Part shown: piece after piece, positions 42,962 to 52,583 of the stretch | Layout of the letters: each line of letters opens with the position of its first letter | Numbering within the stretch: position 1 is the stretch's first letter | Assembly: GCF_002090175.1 (NCBI RefSeq) | Contig: NZ_BBRN01000003.1 | Coordinates: 62,001 to 126,000, forward strand | DNA: 64,000 bases | Source: Demequina sp. NBRC 110057 | GTDB lineage: Bacteria > Actinomycetota > Actinomycetes > Actinomycetales > Demequinaceae | Reading direction: 5' to 3' | Made by a program: the position numbers and the translations under genes | Notes under the pieces: generated by a model | Told to the model about the DNA's origin: nothing | Seen by the model: the letters and a program-made list of their open reading frames with translations, nothing else | Databases searched by the model: none

Positions 42962-44070
42962 AGTGCCTCCTCGGCCATGGTGGCGACGCGCGCGGCGCCA
43001 TCGATGATCCCGAACCGCGCCGCGGCCTCACGCATGGAGTCGGCAACGCCGGCCTCCAGCAGGAGCCGCTCGGCCTGCTGCTCGAGCGCGGCCGGCGTCA
43101 GCGCGGAGTCCTCGACGAGCGCGGCAGCGCCCGCCTCGACCGCGGGCATCGCGTTCAGCGCCTGCTCGCCGTTGCCGTGAGGCAGCGGGACGTAGACCGC
43201 CGGCAGGCGCATCGCGGTCGCCTCGGCCACCGCGCCGGCGCCCGAACGGCACACCACGGCCGATGCCGCGGCGAAGACCTGCGACATGTCGTGGCTGAAC
43301 TCGTCGACGCGGTACAGCCCGCGGGTGGCGGCGGGCAGGTCGCCCTGGGCGCGCAGCGCGTCGTCCGCCTTGCCGCGGCCGGTCAGGTGCCACACGTGAA
43401 TGCCGTGCTCGACGAGGCGCGCGACGGCGCCGACGGTGGCGGCGTTGAGGCTCGCGGCGCCGAGCGAGCCGCCGGTGATGACGAGCACGGGGGCGTCCTC
43501 TGCCCAGCCGAGCGCCGCGCGCGCCTCGGCGCGCAGCGCCGGCGCGGCCGAGGGGTCGGCGAGCGCCTCGGCGAGGTCCTGGACGGCGGGGAGCAGCGGC
43601 AGGCCCGTCACCACAGCGTGCGGCAGGGGCGTGCCCGGCGCCGTGACGGCGACGTGCCGCGTCCACCTCGCGCCCAGCCTGTTCGCGAGCCCGGGACGGG
43701 CGTTCGCCTCGTGCACGATGATGGGGATGCCGGCCTTGCGCGCGGCGCGGTACGCGGGGGTGGAGACGTAGCCGCCGAAGCCGATAACGGCATCGGCTGC
43801 CGTGGCCTCGATGGCCCTGGTCGCCGCGCCCACGGCGGCGGCCCAGTTGCGGGGCAGGCGCAGCAGGTCGCCCGACGGGCGGCGCGGCAGCGGCACCTTC
43901 GGCACCTCGTGGAGCGTGAGGCCCGCGCGCGGGACGAGGTCGGCCTCGAGGCCCTGGGCGGTGCCGAGGGCGGCGACCGAGTGTCCGCGCTCGGTGAGGG
44001 CGTGGGCGGTGGCGAGCATGGGGTTGACGTGCCCCGCGGTCCCGCCGCCGGCGACGAGGAAGTTAGCCAC
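42958..44070 (-). CDS. murG: UDP-GlcNAc:lipid I GlcNAc transferase
   Basis: A membrane-associated GT-B glycosyltransferase (370 residues) converting lipid I to lipid II. The N-terminal lipid-binding signature is VAGGGTAGHVNPMLATA; the acceptor region GGYVSTPAYRAA and the C-terminal donor-binding GGSLGAASLN and CRSGAGAVAEATAMRLPAVYVPLP are visible. The start is GTG 44070, overlapping the ftsW stop by 8 bases; the end overlaps murC by 4. Confidence 0.96.
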   Translation of the reverse strand: MANFLVAGGGTAGHVNPMLATAHALTERGHSVAALGTAQGLEADLVPRAGLTLHEVPKVPLPRRPSGDLLRLPRNWAAAVGAATRAIEATAADAVIGFGGYVSTPAYRAARKAGIPIIVHEANARPGLANRLGARWTRHVAVTAPGTPLPHAVVTGLPLLPAVQDLAEALADPSAAPALRAEARAALGWAEDAPVLVITGGSLGAASLNAATVGAVARLVEHGIHVWHLTGRGKADDALRAQGDLPAATRGLYRVDEFSHDMSQVFAAASAVVCRSGAGAVAEATAMRLPAVYVPLPHGNGEQALNAMPAVEAGAAALVEDSALTPAALEQQAERLLLEAGVADSMREAAARFGIIDGAARVATMAEEAL

Positions 44071-45283
44071 GTCGCCCCCGCGAGACGATGGCGATGGAGC
44101 GCTTGATCATGCTGGGGCGGGCGGCGAAGGCCTCCTGCGCCCCCGGTTCGTGTCTCGCAAACGCGAGCAGGACCCCGATGGCGGCGAGTGACACGATGAG
44201 CGACGATCCTCCGGATGAGACCAGCGGCAGCGGCACGCCGGTGACGGGCAGCAGGCCGATGACGACGGCGATGTTGATGAGCGCCTGACCCACGATCCAC
44301 GCGCCGATGGCACCGGAGGCAATCTGCACGAAGGGATCGCGGTGGCGGCGCACCAGGCGGTTAATAGCGACGGCGATCATGCCGAAGGCGATGAGGACGA
44401 GGCCCGTGCCGATGAGGCCGAACTCCTCGCCGATGACCGCGAAAATGAAGTCGTTGTCGGCCGCGGGTAGGCCCGCCCACTTCTCGCGGCTCATGCCGGG
44501 GCCGAGACCCCACAGCCCGCCGGAGGCGAGTGCCCAGAGCCCGTGGATGGCCTGCATGCAGGACCCCTGCGGGTCGCAGTTCTCGGGGTTCAGCCACACG
44601 TCGATGCGCGAGCCGCGCGTGGTGCCCTTCTCGAGCATGTACAACACCATGCCGACGCCGGCCGCCGCCAGCACGAGGAAGTACCTCAGAGGCATTCCCG
44701 CCACCCAGTAGGCGCCGCCCACGAGCAGGCAGATCACCATGGCGGTGCCGAGGTCTCCGCCGGCGAGCACGAGAAGCAGCACGAGCGCCGCGGCCACCCC
44801 GCCGGGGATGAGGATCCCCTTCAGCGTGGTCAGCTCACGCCTGAACGTGGCGAGCGTGACGCCAAGGAACAGCGCGAGTCCCAGCTTGGCGAACTCCGAG
44901 GGCTGGAAGCTCATCCCACCGATGATGAGCCAGTTCTTGTTGCCGTTGACGCTCTTGCCCGCGACCAGCACGAGGGCGAGCAACGCGTAGGAGGCCAGCA
45001 GCGTCCACGGCGCGAGCCGCTTCCACCACGTAAGCGACAGGTGCGATCCCGCGACGAGGCCACCCATGCCGATGACGAGCGCCACGGCCTGCGTGATGAA
45101 CAGCCGGTACGGCGAGGCACCGGAGTCGGCGCGCAGCGCGTAGTTCGACGTCGTGGACAGCACCAGCGCGAGACCCACGAGCACGAGGATCGCCGTGCCG
45201 GCGACCAACAGGTAGTACGTCGTCACGGGCGAGCCGGACGGGGCGGGCGGGGTCGAGGTGCGTCGCGGGGCCGTGGCCGTCAT
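44063..45283 (-). CDS. ftsW: Septal peptidoglycan polymerase FtsW (SEDS family)
   Basis: A polytopic membrane glycosyltransferase (406 residues, about ten TM helices) that polymerises lipid II at the septum with FtsI. Conserved SEDS sequences include NGNKNWLIIGGMSFQPSEFAKLGLALFLG, GLGPGMSREKWAGLPAADNDFIFAVIGEEFG and the C-terminal GVPLPLVSSGGSSL. Start ATG 45283 has a strong AAGGAGG. It follows murD by 10 bases. Confidence 0.95.
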   Translation of the reverse strand: MTATAPRRTSTPPAPSGSPVTTYYLLVAGTAILVLVGLALVLSTTSNYALRADSGASPYRLFITQAVALVIGMGGLVAGSHLSLTWWKRLAPWTLLASYALLALVLVAGKSVNGNKNWLIIGGMSFQPSEFAKLGLALFLGVTLATFRRELTTLKGILIPGGVAAALVLLLVLAGGDLGTAMVICLLVGGAYWVAGMPLRYFLVLAAAGVGMVLYMLEKGTTRGSRIDVWLNPENCDPQGSCMQAIHGLWALASGGLWGLGPGMSREKWAGLPAADNDFIFAVIGEEFGLIGTGLVLIAFGMIAVAINRLVRRHRDPFVQIASGAIGAWIVGQALINIAVVIGLLPVTGVPLPLVSSGGSSLIVSLAAIGVLLAFARHEPGAQEAFAARPSMIKRSIAIVSRGRRG

Positions 45284-45293
45284 GACGCCTCCT

Positions 45294-46667
45294 TCACTCC
45301 TCGAGCTCCCCCACCGCGCGAGCGAAGGCCTCTCCTCTGTCCGCATAGCTGCGGAACTGGTCGAACGATGCGCAGGCCGGCGACAGCAACACGGTGTCCC
45401 CGGCTCTCGCAGCCGTACGGGCCGCAGCGACGGCCCGTTCCATCACAGTGTCTCCCGGCGCGATACGGGTCACGGGGATATCGGGCGCGTGTCCCGCGAG
45501 AGCCGACGCGAGCGGCTCGGGATCCTCGCCCAGGAGCACCACGTGGCGCAGGCGCGAGCCGATGGTGCGCACCAGGTCGTCGAACTCCTGGCCCTTGGCC
45601 TGGCCGCCGGCAACCCACACCACCGACTCGTCGGCGCGGCCACCGAACGCGGCGATCGCGGCGTGCGCGTTGGTCGCCTTGGAGTCGTCCACATAGTCGA
45701 CGTCGGCCACGCGGGCCACGAAGTCGGTGCGGTGCGCGTCGAGCGAGAACGAGGCGAGGCCGCGCGCGACGGCGGCGGGCTCGACGCCCACCGCGCGGCA
45801 CAGTGCCGCGGCCGCAAGGGCGTTAAACGCGAGATATGGCGGCACGGCGCCCGCCACCAGGTGGGCGAGGTCGTCCACGTGGCCGAGCTCGAGCGCCTCG
45901 CGGTGGCGGGCGTCGTGGAAGGCTCGGTCGACAAGCACCCCCTCGACGACGCCGAGCTGGCTCACGGCAGGGCTGCCGAGGGTGATGCCGACGGCGCGCG
46001 CGCCGTCCACCACGTCGGCCTCGGCGACCATCGACTCCACGAGCGCGTCGTGCGCGCCGTAGACGGCCGCCACGCGGACGTGGCGATACACGCGGGCCTT
46101 GTCGGCGCGATAGGCCTCGACGGAGCCGTGCCAGTCGAGGTGGTCCTCGTCGGCGTTGAGGCACACCGCGGCGTGCGGCGACAGGGTCGTCGTGAAGTGG
46201 AGCTGCAGCGAGGCGATCTCGACGGCCACGAGGTCATGCTGCTCGCGCGCGGCCCCGATGACGGGGATGCCCATGTTTCCGCACACCGCCACGTCAAGGC
46301 CGCCCGCCTCCGCGATGGCTCCCACCATCTGGGTGGTGGTGGTCTTACCGTTGGTGCCGGTGATGAGCACCCATGGGATGCCCTCCCGGCGCACGCGCCA
46401 CGCGAACTCCATCTCCGACACGATCTCGACCCCGACATCGGCCACCGCCACCACCCACGGGTGGTGCGGCGCGAAGCCCGGCGAGGACATGCACAGGTCG
46501 AAGCCCTCGACGGCGAGCCCGGCGAGGTCGGCGTGGTCGGCATCGGCCGCCTGCGGGTCGACGGTGACGGGCGTCGCCCCCTCGGCCATGCAGGCCTCGC
46601 GCGCGGAGCGCCCGGCGACGCCGAGCCCCAGGATCAGGACCCGCAGTCCGGCAAGGCGATCGCTCAT
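45294..46667 (-). CDS. murD: UDP-MurNAc-L-alanine--D-glutamate ligase
   Basis: Mur ligase (457 residues) adding D-Glu to UDP-MurNAc-L-Ala. Visible motifs are the N-terminal Rossmann segment VLILGLGVAGRSA, ATP loop ITGTNGKTTTTQMV, LNADEDHLDWHGS, and the C-terminal DDSKATNAHAAIAA with WVAGGQAKGQEFDDL. The ATG at 46667 overlaps the mraY stop by 4 bases. Confidence 0.96.
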   Translation of the reverse strand: MSDRLAGLRVLILGLGVAGRSAREACMAEGATPVTVDPQAADADHADLAGLAVEGFDLCMSSPGFAPHHPWVVAVADVGVEIVSEMEFAWRVRREGIPWVLITGTNGKTTTTQMVGAIAEAGGLDVAVCGNMGIPVIGAAREQHDLVAVEIASLQLHFTTTLSPHAAVCLNADEDHLDWHGSVEAYRADKARVYRHVRVAAVYGAHDALVESMVAEADVVDGARAVGITLGSPAVSQLGVVEGVLVDRAFHDARHREALELGHVDDLAHLVAGAVPPYLAFNALAAAALCRAVGVEPAAVARGLASFSLDAHRTDFVARVADVDYVDDSKATNAHAAIAAFGGRADESVVWVAGGQAKGQEFDDLVRTIGSRLRHVVLLGEDPEPLASALAGHAPDIPVTRIAPGDTVMERAVAAARTAARAGDTVLLSPACASFDQFRSYADRGEAFARAVGELEE

Positions 46668-47761
46668 GCGCCGGACGGGAGCGAGGCGACCCACTCGGCG
46701 TAGAAGATGCCGCCGCCCACGGCCGCGCACAGGCCCGCGATGATCCAGAAGCGGATGACGATCGTCACCTCTCCCCAGCCCATCAGCTCGAAGTGATGAT
46801 GCAGCGGAGCCATCTTGAAGACGCGTTTACCGCCCGAGATCTTGAACCAGCCGATCTGGATGACGGACGAGGCGACGATGACGACGAACAGGCCGCCGAT
46901 GATCACGCCGAGGAGCTCGGTGCGGGACATGATCGTGATGCCGGCGATCGCGCCGCCGAGCGCGAGCGAGCCGGTGTCGCCCATGAAGATCTTGGCGGGA
47001 GACGCGTTCCACCACAGGAACCCGAAGCATGCGCCAGCGATGGCGGCCGCAAGGATCGCCAGGTCGCGCGGGTCCCGTACCTCGTAACACTGCGAGTTGC
47101 CTGACGTGAAGCCGCACCACTGGTTGTACTGCCAGATGCAGATGAGCGTGTAGGCGCCGAAGAAGATGAGCGACGCGCCGGTGGCCAGGCCGTCGAGGCC
47201 GTCGGTGAGGTTCACGGCGTTGGACCAGGCGGTGATGAGGAAGTTCGACCACACGATGAAGAGGATCAGCCCCACCGCCGGTCCCCAGTAGGCGAGGTCG
47301 ATCACCGAGTCGCGCAGGAAGGAGATCGACGTCGACGCGGGGGTCTCGCCATGCACATTCGGGAACTGCAGCACGAGCACGGCGAAGGCGATGCCCACGA
47401 CGGCCTGACCCAGGATCTTGTAGCGGGCCCTGAGGCCCAGCGATCTCTCCTGGCGGATCTTGATGTAGTCGTCGAGGAAGCCCACGAAGCCCAGGCCCAC
47501 GATCAGCAGCACCACGAGCATCGACGAGGCATACGGGGTGCGGCCCGTGAGCAGGTTGCCGCCGAGCCAGCCGGCCACGAGCGCGATGATGATGACGACG
47601 CCACCCATGGTGGGCGTGCCGCGCTTCACGAGGTGCGAGGCGGGCCCATCGTGACGGATGAACTGTCCGTACTGGTGGCGGGTGAGGTAGCGGATGAACA
47701 GCGGCGTGCCCAGCAGCGCGATGACAAGCGAGATACCTCCCGCGAACACCACGGCCTTCAT
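46664..47761 (-). CDS. mraY: Phospho-N-acetylmuramoyl-pentapeptide transferase
   Basis: An integral membrane enzyme (365 residues, about ten TM helices) transferring phospho-MurNAc-pentapeptide to undecaprenyl phosphate to make lipid I. Signatures: GTPTMGGVVIII, FLDDYIKIRQERSLGL, NLTDGLDGLATG, FMGDTGSLALGG and the His-rich FKMAPLHHHFELMGWGE. It overlaps murF upstream and murD downstream by 4 bases each. Confidence 0.97.
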   Translation of the reverse strand: MKAVVFAGGISLVIALLGTPLFIRYLTRHQYGQFIRHDGPASHLVKRGTPTMGGVVIIIALVAGWLGGNLLTGRTPYASSMLVVLLIVGLGFVGFLDDYIKIRQERSLGLRARYKILGQAVVGIAFAVLVLQFPNVHGETPASTSISFLRDSVIDLAYWGPAVGLILFIVWSNFLITAWSNAVNLTDGLDGLATGASLIFFGAYTLICIWQYNQWCGFTSGNSQCYEVRDPRDLAILAAAIAGACFGFLWWNASPAKIFMGDTGSLALGGAIAGITIMSRTELLGVIIGGLFVVIVASSVIQIGWFKISGGKRVFKMAPLHHHFELMGWGEVTIVIRFWIIAGLCAAVGGGIFYAEWVASLPSGA

Positions 47762-49155
47762 GCAGTTACTCCCAAGAGGTCGTCGGCAAGCTTCCACAGC
47801 CCGGAGCCGTGGGACGCCTTGAGCAGGACGGTGTCGCCGCGCGTGAGGCGCCCGTCGAGGAATGCGCGGGCCTCGTCAATGGTAGCGACGAAGGCGGCCT
47901 CGTCGCCCCACGAGCCCTCCCTGACCGCCGACACGTATGCGGCGCGGGCGCCGGCCCCGACCACGACAAGGTGGTCGATGCGCAGGCGCACGGCGTCGAG
48001 GCCCACCTCCTCGTGGGCGGCAAGCGAGGCGTCACCCATCTCGAGCATCTCGCCGATGACGGCGAACGACCGGCCGTCGACAGCGACGTCCTTGAGGGCG
48101 CGCAGGGCGGCGCGCATGGACTCGGGCGAGGCGTTATAGGCGTCGTCGAGGATCCACACCCCGTCGGCGCGCTCGGTCAGCGCCATGCGGTGGGCGCTGA
48201 GCGGCCCGGCGGCGGCGACAGCCTCGGCTGCCTTCACGGGGCCGATGCCGCACTCGAGCGCCGTGGCGAGCGCCGCCAGGGCGTTGGTCACGTGGTGTTC
48301 GCCCACCAGCGTCAGGGTGATCCGCTCCCCCGCCTCGCCGTCGGCGACCGGCACGAACGACGCCCTGCCGCGGTCGGAGTCGAGCGCGGTGGCCGCGACG
48401 TCGAGGTCGCCGCGCTCCCCCACGCCAAACAGGCGAACCCGGCGGCCGTCGGCGGCCAGCACCTCGCGCCGCGCCATCGCTGCCACGCGCGGGTCGTCGG
48501 TGTTGAGGACGGCCACGCCGCCCGGCACGAGGCCGTCGATGAGAGAGGCCTTCTCCTCGGCCAGCGCCTCGGGCGAGCCGTAGCCGCCGAGGTGGGCCGA
48601 GCCCACCGTCAGCACCACGGCGATGTCGAGCGGCGCGATGCCGGTGAGGTAGGCGAGGTCGCCCGGCGCCGACGCACCCATCTCGAGCACCAGGTGGCGT
48701 GTCGAGGCATCGGCCCTCAGCACCGTCAGCGGCAGCCCGATCTCGTTGTTGAAGCTCCCCACGGGGGCGATGGCGGCGGGCAGCACCTGGGCCAGCAGGT
48801 CCTTGGTGGTGGTCTTTCCGTTCGAGCCCGTGATGCCCACGACGGTGAGGTCACCCTCGGTGCGCAGCAGCGCCAGGTAGGCGCGCGCCAGGCGGCCGAG
48901 CGCGGCCACCACGTCGTCCACGAGGACGTGCGGGCCCGCCACCGGCTGGCTCACGAGCGCGAGTGTGGCGCCCGCCTCGAAGGCCTGCGGGGCGTACTCG
49001 TGCCCGTCGACCCTGTCCCCGATGAAGGCGACGTACAGCGCGCCTGGCTGCACCGCGCGCGAGTCCTTCTCCACCGAGGTGACGGTGGCGTCGACGTCGG
49101 CGGCGAGGTCGCCCCCGACGGCGTTCGCGACCCACTGGGCCGTGAGCGTTCTCAT
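47758..49155 (-). CDS. murF: UDP-MurNAc-tripeptide--D-Ala-D-Ala ligase
   Basis: Mur ligase (465 residues) completing the cytoplasmic pentapeptide precursor. Motifs: VAFIGDRVDGHEYAPQAFEAGA in the substrate domain, ATP loop GITGSNGKTTTKDLLAQVL, NEIGLPLTVL, VGSAHLGGYGSPEALAEEK, and DDAYNASPESMRAAL in the C-terminal domain. The ATG at 49155 overlaps the murE stop by 4 bases. Confidence 0.97.
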   Translation of the reverse strand: MRTLTAQWVANAVGGDLAADVDATVTSVEKDSRAVQPGALYVAFIGDRVDGHEYAPQAFEAGATLALVSQPVAGPHVLVDDVVAALGRLARAYLALLRTEGDLTVVGITGSNGKTTTKDLLAQVLPAAIAPVGSFNNEIGLPLTVLRADASTRHLVLEMGASAPGDLAYLTGIAPLDIAVVLTVGSAHLGGYGSPEALAEEKASLIDGLVPGGVAVLNTDDPRVAAMARREVLAADGRRVRLFGVGERGDLDVAATALDSDRGRASFVPVADGEAGERITLTLVGEHHVTNALAALATALECGIGPVKAAEAVAAAGPLSAHRMALTERADGVWILDDAYNASPESMRAALRALKDVAVDGRSFAVIGEMLEMGDASLAAHEEVGLDAVRLRIDHLVVVGAGARAAYVSAVREGSWGDEAAFVATIDEARAFLDGRLTRGDTVLLKASHGSGLWKLADDLLGVTA

Positions 49156-50720
49156 TCCTGGTCCTCCTGAGCGGCCCGCTCGGCCGCGATGCGTGCGTGC
49201 GCCTGGAGGTAGGCGTCACGGTCGTTGTACCGGTGGAATACCCCGGCGATCTCCTGGGTCGGCTCGTGGCCCTTGCCCGTCACGATGACGGTGTCGAGCG
49301 GGCCGGCGAGGCGCAGCCCCGTCTCGACGGCCACCACGCGCGGCTCCACCTCGTGGACGTCCGCGAGCGTGGGGCGCACCTTTTCGATGCCCTCGCGGAT
49401 CATCGCACGCACGGCGGCAGGCTCCTCGGATCGCGGGTTCTCGTCCGTGAGCACGATGACGTCGGCGAGGTTCGCCGCGATCTCGCCCATGACGGGGCGC
49501 TTGCCCTGGTCGCGGTCGCCGTCGGAGCCGAAGATGAGGATCAGGCGACCGGGGGTGATGGGGCGCACCCCCTCGAGCGCGAGGGTGAGCGCGTCGGGCG
49601 TGTGCGCGTAGTCGACGATGGCGAGGGGGTCGCTGTCGGAGCGCTCGATGACGCGTTCCATGCGCCCCGGCACGCCGTGCGCGGCGGCGACGCCGGCGAT
49701 GGCGTCCTCGAGCGTCATGCCCGCCGCGTGCGCGGCGACGATGGCCACCACCGCGTTCGACACGTTCACGAGGCCCGGCAACGGCGACGTCGCGCGGTGA
49801 CGCGCGCCATCGGGACCGGTGAAGACGAAGGTCGAGCCCACGCCGTCGAGGCCGATCTCGGCCTCGGCGACGGTCCAGTCGGCCGGGTGCGGGTCGTCGG
49901 CGTGCGTCGAGACCGTCCAGGCGGGGATCTCCACGCGCGCCGCGAGGGCACGCCCCCACTGGTCGTCGACGTTGATGACGCCGAACCTGGCGCGGCCGGG
50001 CGCGAACAGCCGCGCCTTCGCGTCGAGGTAGGCCTCCATGGTGCCGTGGAAGTCGAGGTGGTCCCACTGCAGGTTGGTGAACACCGCCACAGAGAAGTCG
50101 ATGCCAGCGATCCTGTCGAGCGCGGCGGCGTGCGAGGACACCTCGGTGACCGCCGCCGTGACGCCGTGCTCGAGCATCCGCGCGAGCAGCCCGTGAAGGA
50201 CGGGAGACTCCACCGTCGTGCGCGGGGACTCAATCGTGTCGTTGCCCAGTCGCAGCTCGACGGTGCCCATGATTCCCGTGTGCGCGTGCACCCGGGCGAG
50301 CGCGTTCTCGATGAAATAGCTGGTGGTGGTCTTGCCGTTGGTCCCCGTGACGCCCACGAAGGCCAGGGCCCGGCTGGGGTCGCCGTAGATCTCCGCGGCT
50401 GCCTCCCCCATCGCCGCGCGGGGGTCGTCCACCACGAGGACGGGCACGTCGAGGCCCGCCTCGCGCGCCATGAACTCGCCCTCGGCGTCCGTGAGAAGGG
50501 CCGATGCTCCGGCCGCCACAGCATCGGCCGCGAACCTGGCGCCGTGCACTGTGAAGCCGGCGAACGCGCCGAACAGGTCGCCCGGGCGGACGTCGCGCGA
50601 GTCGACGGTCGCCCCGGTGAGGGTGGGGTTGGCCGAAGGCTCGCCGGCGCCGATGCGCCCGGCGACGGCCGCGAGGGTGGCGGCCCGAGGGTGGTCGGGC
50701 CGTAGCTCCATGTGCGTCAC
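49152..50720 (-). CDS. murE: UDP-MurNAc-L-Ala-D-Glu--diamino acid ligase
   Basis: Mur ligase (522 residues) adding the third-position diamino acid. ATP loop GVTGTNGKTTTSYFIENAL; central TNLQWDHLDFHGTMEAYLDAK; C-terminal DYAHTPDALTLAL and GSDGDRDQGKRP. The specificity motif reads DENPRSEEP: the Asn-Pro-Arg of the usual DNPR is kept but the Asp position is Glu. Many Micrococcales relatives have L-ornithine or lysine rather than diaminopimelate, so the substrate is uncertain. GTG 50720, 6 bases after GGAG, is preferred; ATG 50711 is an alternative. Confidence 0.94.
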   Translation of the reverse strand: MTHMELRPDHPRAATLAAVAGRIGAGEPSANPTLTGATVDSRDVRPGDLFGAFAGFTVHGARFAADAVAAGASALLTDAEGEFMAREAGLDVPVLVVDDPRAAMGEAAAEIYGDPSRALAFVGVTGTNGKTTTSYFIENALARVHAHTGIMGTVELRLGNDTIESPRTTVESPVLHGLLARMLEHGVTAAVTEVSSHAAALDRIAGIDFSVAVFTNLQWDHLDFHGTMEAYLDAKARLFAPGRARFGVINVDDQWGRALAARVEIPAWTVSTHADDPHPADWTVAEAEIGLDGVGSTFVFTGPDGARHRATSPLPGLVNVSNAVVAIVAAHAAGMTLEDAIAGVAAAHGVPGRMERVIERSDSDPLAIVDYAHTPDALTLALEGVRPITPGRLILIFGSDGDRDQGKRPVMGEIAANLADVIVLTDENPRSEEPAAVRAMIREGIEKVRPTLADVHEVEPRVVAVETGLRLAGPLDTVIVTGKGHEPTQEIAGVFHRYNDRDAYLQAHARIAAERAAQEDQE

Positions 50721-50723
50721 GCG

Positions 50724-52583
50724 TCACTCCCAGGTGGTCGGGTACAGCTCCTCGGCCGCATCCGACGGCGGCACCCGGAGCGTCTGCAGCGCGAACGCTG
50801 CCACGTCCGAGAACACTGGCGCCGACACGACGCCGCCGTAGATGCTGGTCTGAGGGTCGAAGAGGCTGACGGACACCACGATCGCCGGGTCGTCCGCCGG
50901 CGCGACGCCGATGAAGGAGGCGACGATCGAGCTGAGCTTGCCGTCCGATCCGACGGCCTGAGCGGTGCCCGTCTTACCCGCCACACGATACCCGTCGATC
51001 TGCGCCGCGGTTCCCGTGCCGCCCTCGGTGACGTCCTCGAGCATGAGCATGACCTGCTTCGCGGTGTCCTCCGACACGACGCGGGTGCCTTCGGCCTGGT
51101 CGACCTCGTCGATGGTGCCGTCGCCGTTGCGGTAGCCCTTGATCAGGGACGGCGTCACCTTCACTCCATCATTCGCGAGTGTCTGGTACACCTGCGTGGC
51201 CTGCAGCGCGGTCACGGACACCGCCTGGCCGAACAGCACGGCGTACTTCGAACGGCCGTCCCAGTTCTCGTAGTCGTGGAGGATGCCGGCGGACTCGCTG
51301 GGCATGCCGATGCCCGTCTTGGTGCCGAAGCCGAAGGCCTTGAGGTACTCGTAGCGGGTCTCGTCCGAGAGCTTCTCGCCGATCATCACGGTGCCCGTGT
51401 TCGACGACTCCGACAGGATGCCCGCGGCGGTGAGCTTCTCGAGGCCGTGTTCGTGGGAGTCCTTGAACTCCTGGCCGTTCGGCGTCGTGTACTTGTAGGG
51501 CACCTCGAAGCGGCTCGTGGGCGTGACCACGCCCTCCTCGATCGCGGCCGCCATCGTGATGGCCTTGGCGGTGGAGCCGGGCTCGAAGACGTCCTCGACC
51601 GCCGCCGACTGGCGGTGGTCGGCGTCAGTGGCGCCGGGGTCGTTGGGGTCGACGGTGCCCGAGTCCGCCATGGCGTAGATCTCGCCGGTGGTGGCGTCCT
51701 CGACGGTGACGAAGCCGTGGGTCGCTCCTGTCTCGGCGATCGCCTCATCGAGACGCGTCTGCGCGTAGTACTGGATGTCGCGGTCGATGGTGAGCACCAC
51801 GTCCTGGCCGGGCTCGGCAGGGGTCTCGGCGAACTCGCCCGTGGGGATGGCGGTTCCGTTGCCGCCCCGCTCGTAGGTGAGCGAGCCGTCGGTGCCCAGG
51901 AGCGTCTCCTCCTGAGACTTCTCCATGCCGGCGAGTCCCCACTCGACGCCCTGCCTGTCCTGGACGCCCCCCACGAAGCCCACGATGTTTCCCGCGAGGT
52001 CCCCGTTGGGGTAGAGGCGCTCCGAGACCTTCTCCGACTCGATGCCGGTGATCTTCTCGTCGCTGATGAGGTCCCAGGTCTCCGGCGTGACGTACTTCGC
52101 GATGTACTCGAAGGTGTCGTCGCCCACGAGCTTGGCGGCGAGCTCGTCCTCGTCCATGTCGAGGATGGGCGCCAGGATGGCAGCGGCGTCGAGCGCGCCC
52201 TCCGCGACGGTCTCGCCGTTCTCGACGCGCTTGAACTCCGCGATCGTCTGCTGGTTCACCCACACGTGATAGCGCGTGACGGACGTCGCGAGCACCTCGC
52301 CGTTGCGGTCGACGATGTCGGCGCGGTCGGTGCTGACAGTGGTGGTCGCGAGGCGGCTCTCGAGCGCCTGGCCGGCCAGGTCGTCGGGATCGACCACCTG
52401 GATCATCACGAGCCTGCCGGCGAACAGGGTGAGGACGCCGAGCGCACCGAGGGTGATCACCTGCTGGCGCATCTGGGGGCGGCCGATGCGCATTCCCCGC
52501 GCCCGCTTGGCGGCACCGGGCCGACGCCGGGGTGCGCCGCGACCGGCCGAGGAGGTGGGTCGTGCCGTGCGGCGCTCGTCCAT
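50724..52583 (-). CDS. ftsI: Division-specific transpeptidase FtsI (PBP3)
   Basis: A class B penicillin-binding protein (619 residues) cross-linking septal peptidoglycan with FtsW. Short Arg-rich cytoplasmic tail, TM helix at about 43-62, pedestal/dimerisation domain, then the transpeptidase domain with SxxK (PGSTAKAIT), SxN (SESSNTG) and KTG (AGKTGTAQAVG) motifs all intact. No PASTA repeats. The ATG at 52583 shares one base with the stop of the FtsL-like gene. Confidence 0.95.
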   Translation of the reverse strand: MDERRTARPTSSAGRGAPRRRPGAAKRARGMRIGRPQMRQQVITLGALGVLTLFAGRLVMIQVVDPDDLAGQALESRLATTTVSTDRADIVDRNGEVLATSVTRYHVWVNQQTIAEFKRVENGETVAEGALDAAAILAPILDMDEDELAAKLVGDDTFEYIAKYVTPETWDLISDEKITGIESEKVSERLYPNGDLAGNIVGFVGGVQDRQGVEWGLAGMEKSQEETLLGTDGSLTYERGGNGTAIPTGEFAETPAEPGQDVVLTIDRDIQYYAQTRLDEAIAETGATHGFVTVEDATTGEIYAMADSGTVDPNDPGATDADHRQSAAVEDVFEPGSTAKAITMAAAIEEGVVTPTSRFEVPYKYTTPNGQEFKDSHEHGLEKLTAAGILSESSNTGTVMIGEKLSDETRYEYLKAFGFGTKTGIGMPSESAGILHDYENWDGRSKYAVLFGQAVSVTALQATQVYQTLANDGVKVTPSLIKGYRNGDGTIDEVDQAEGTRVVSEDTAKQVMLMLEDVTEGGTGTAAQIDGYRVAGKTGTAQAVGSDGKLSSIVASFIGVAPADDPAIVVSVSLFDPQTSIYGGVVSAPVFSDVAAFALQTLRVPPSDAAEELYPTTWE

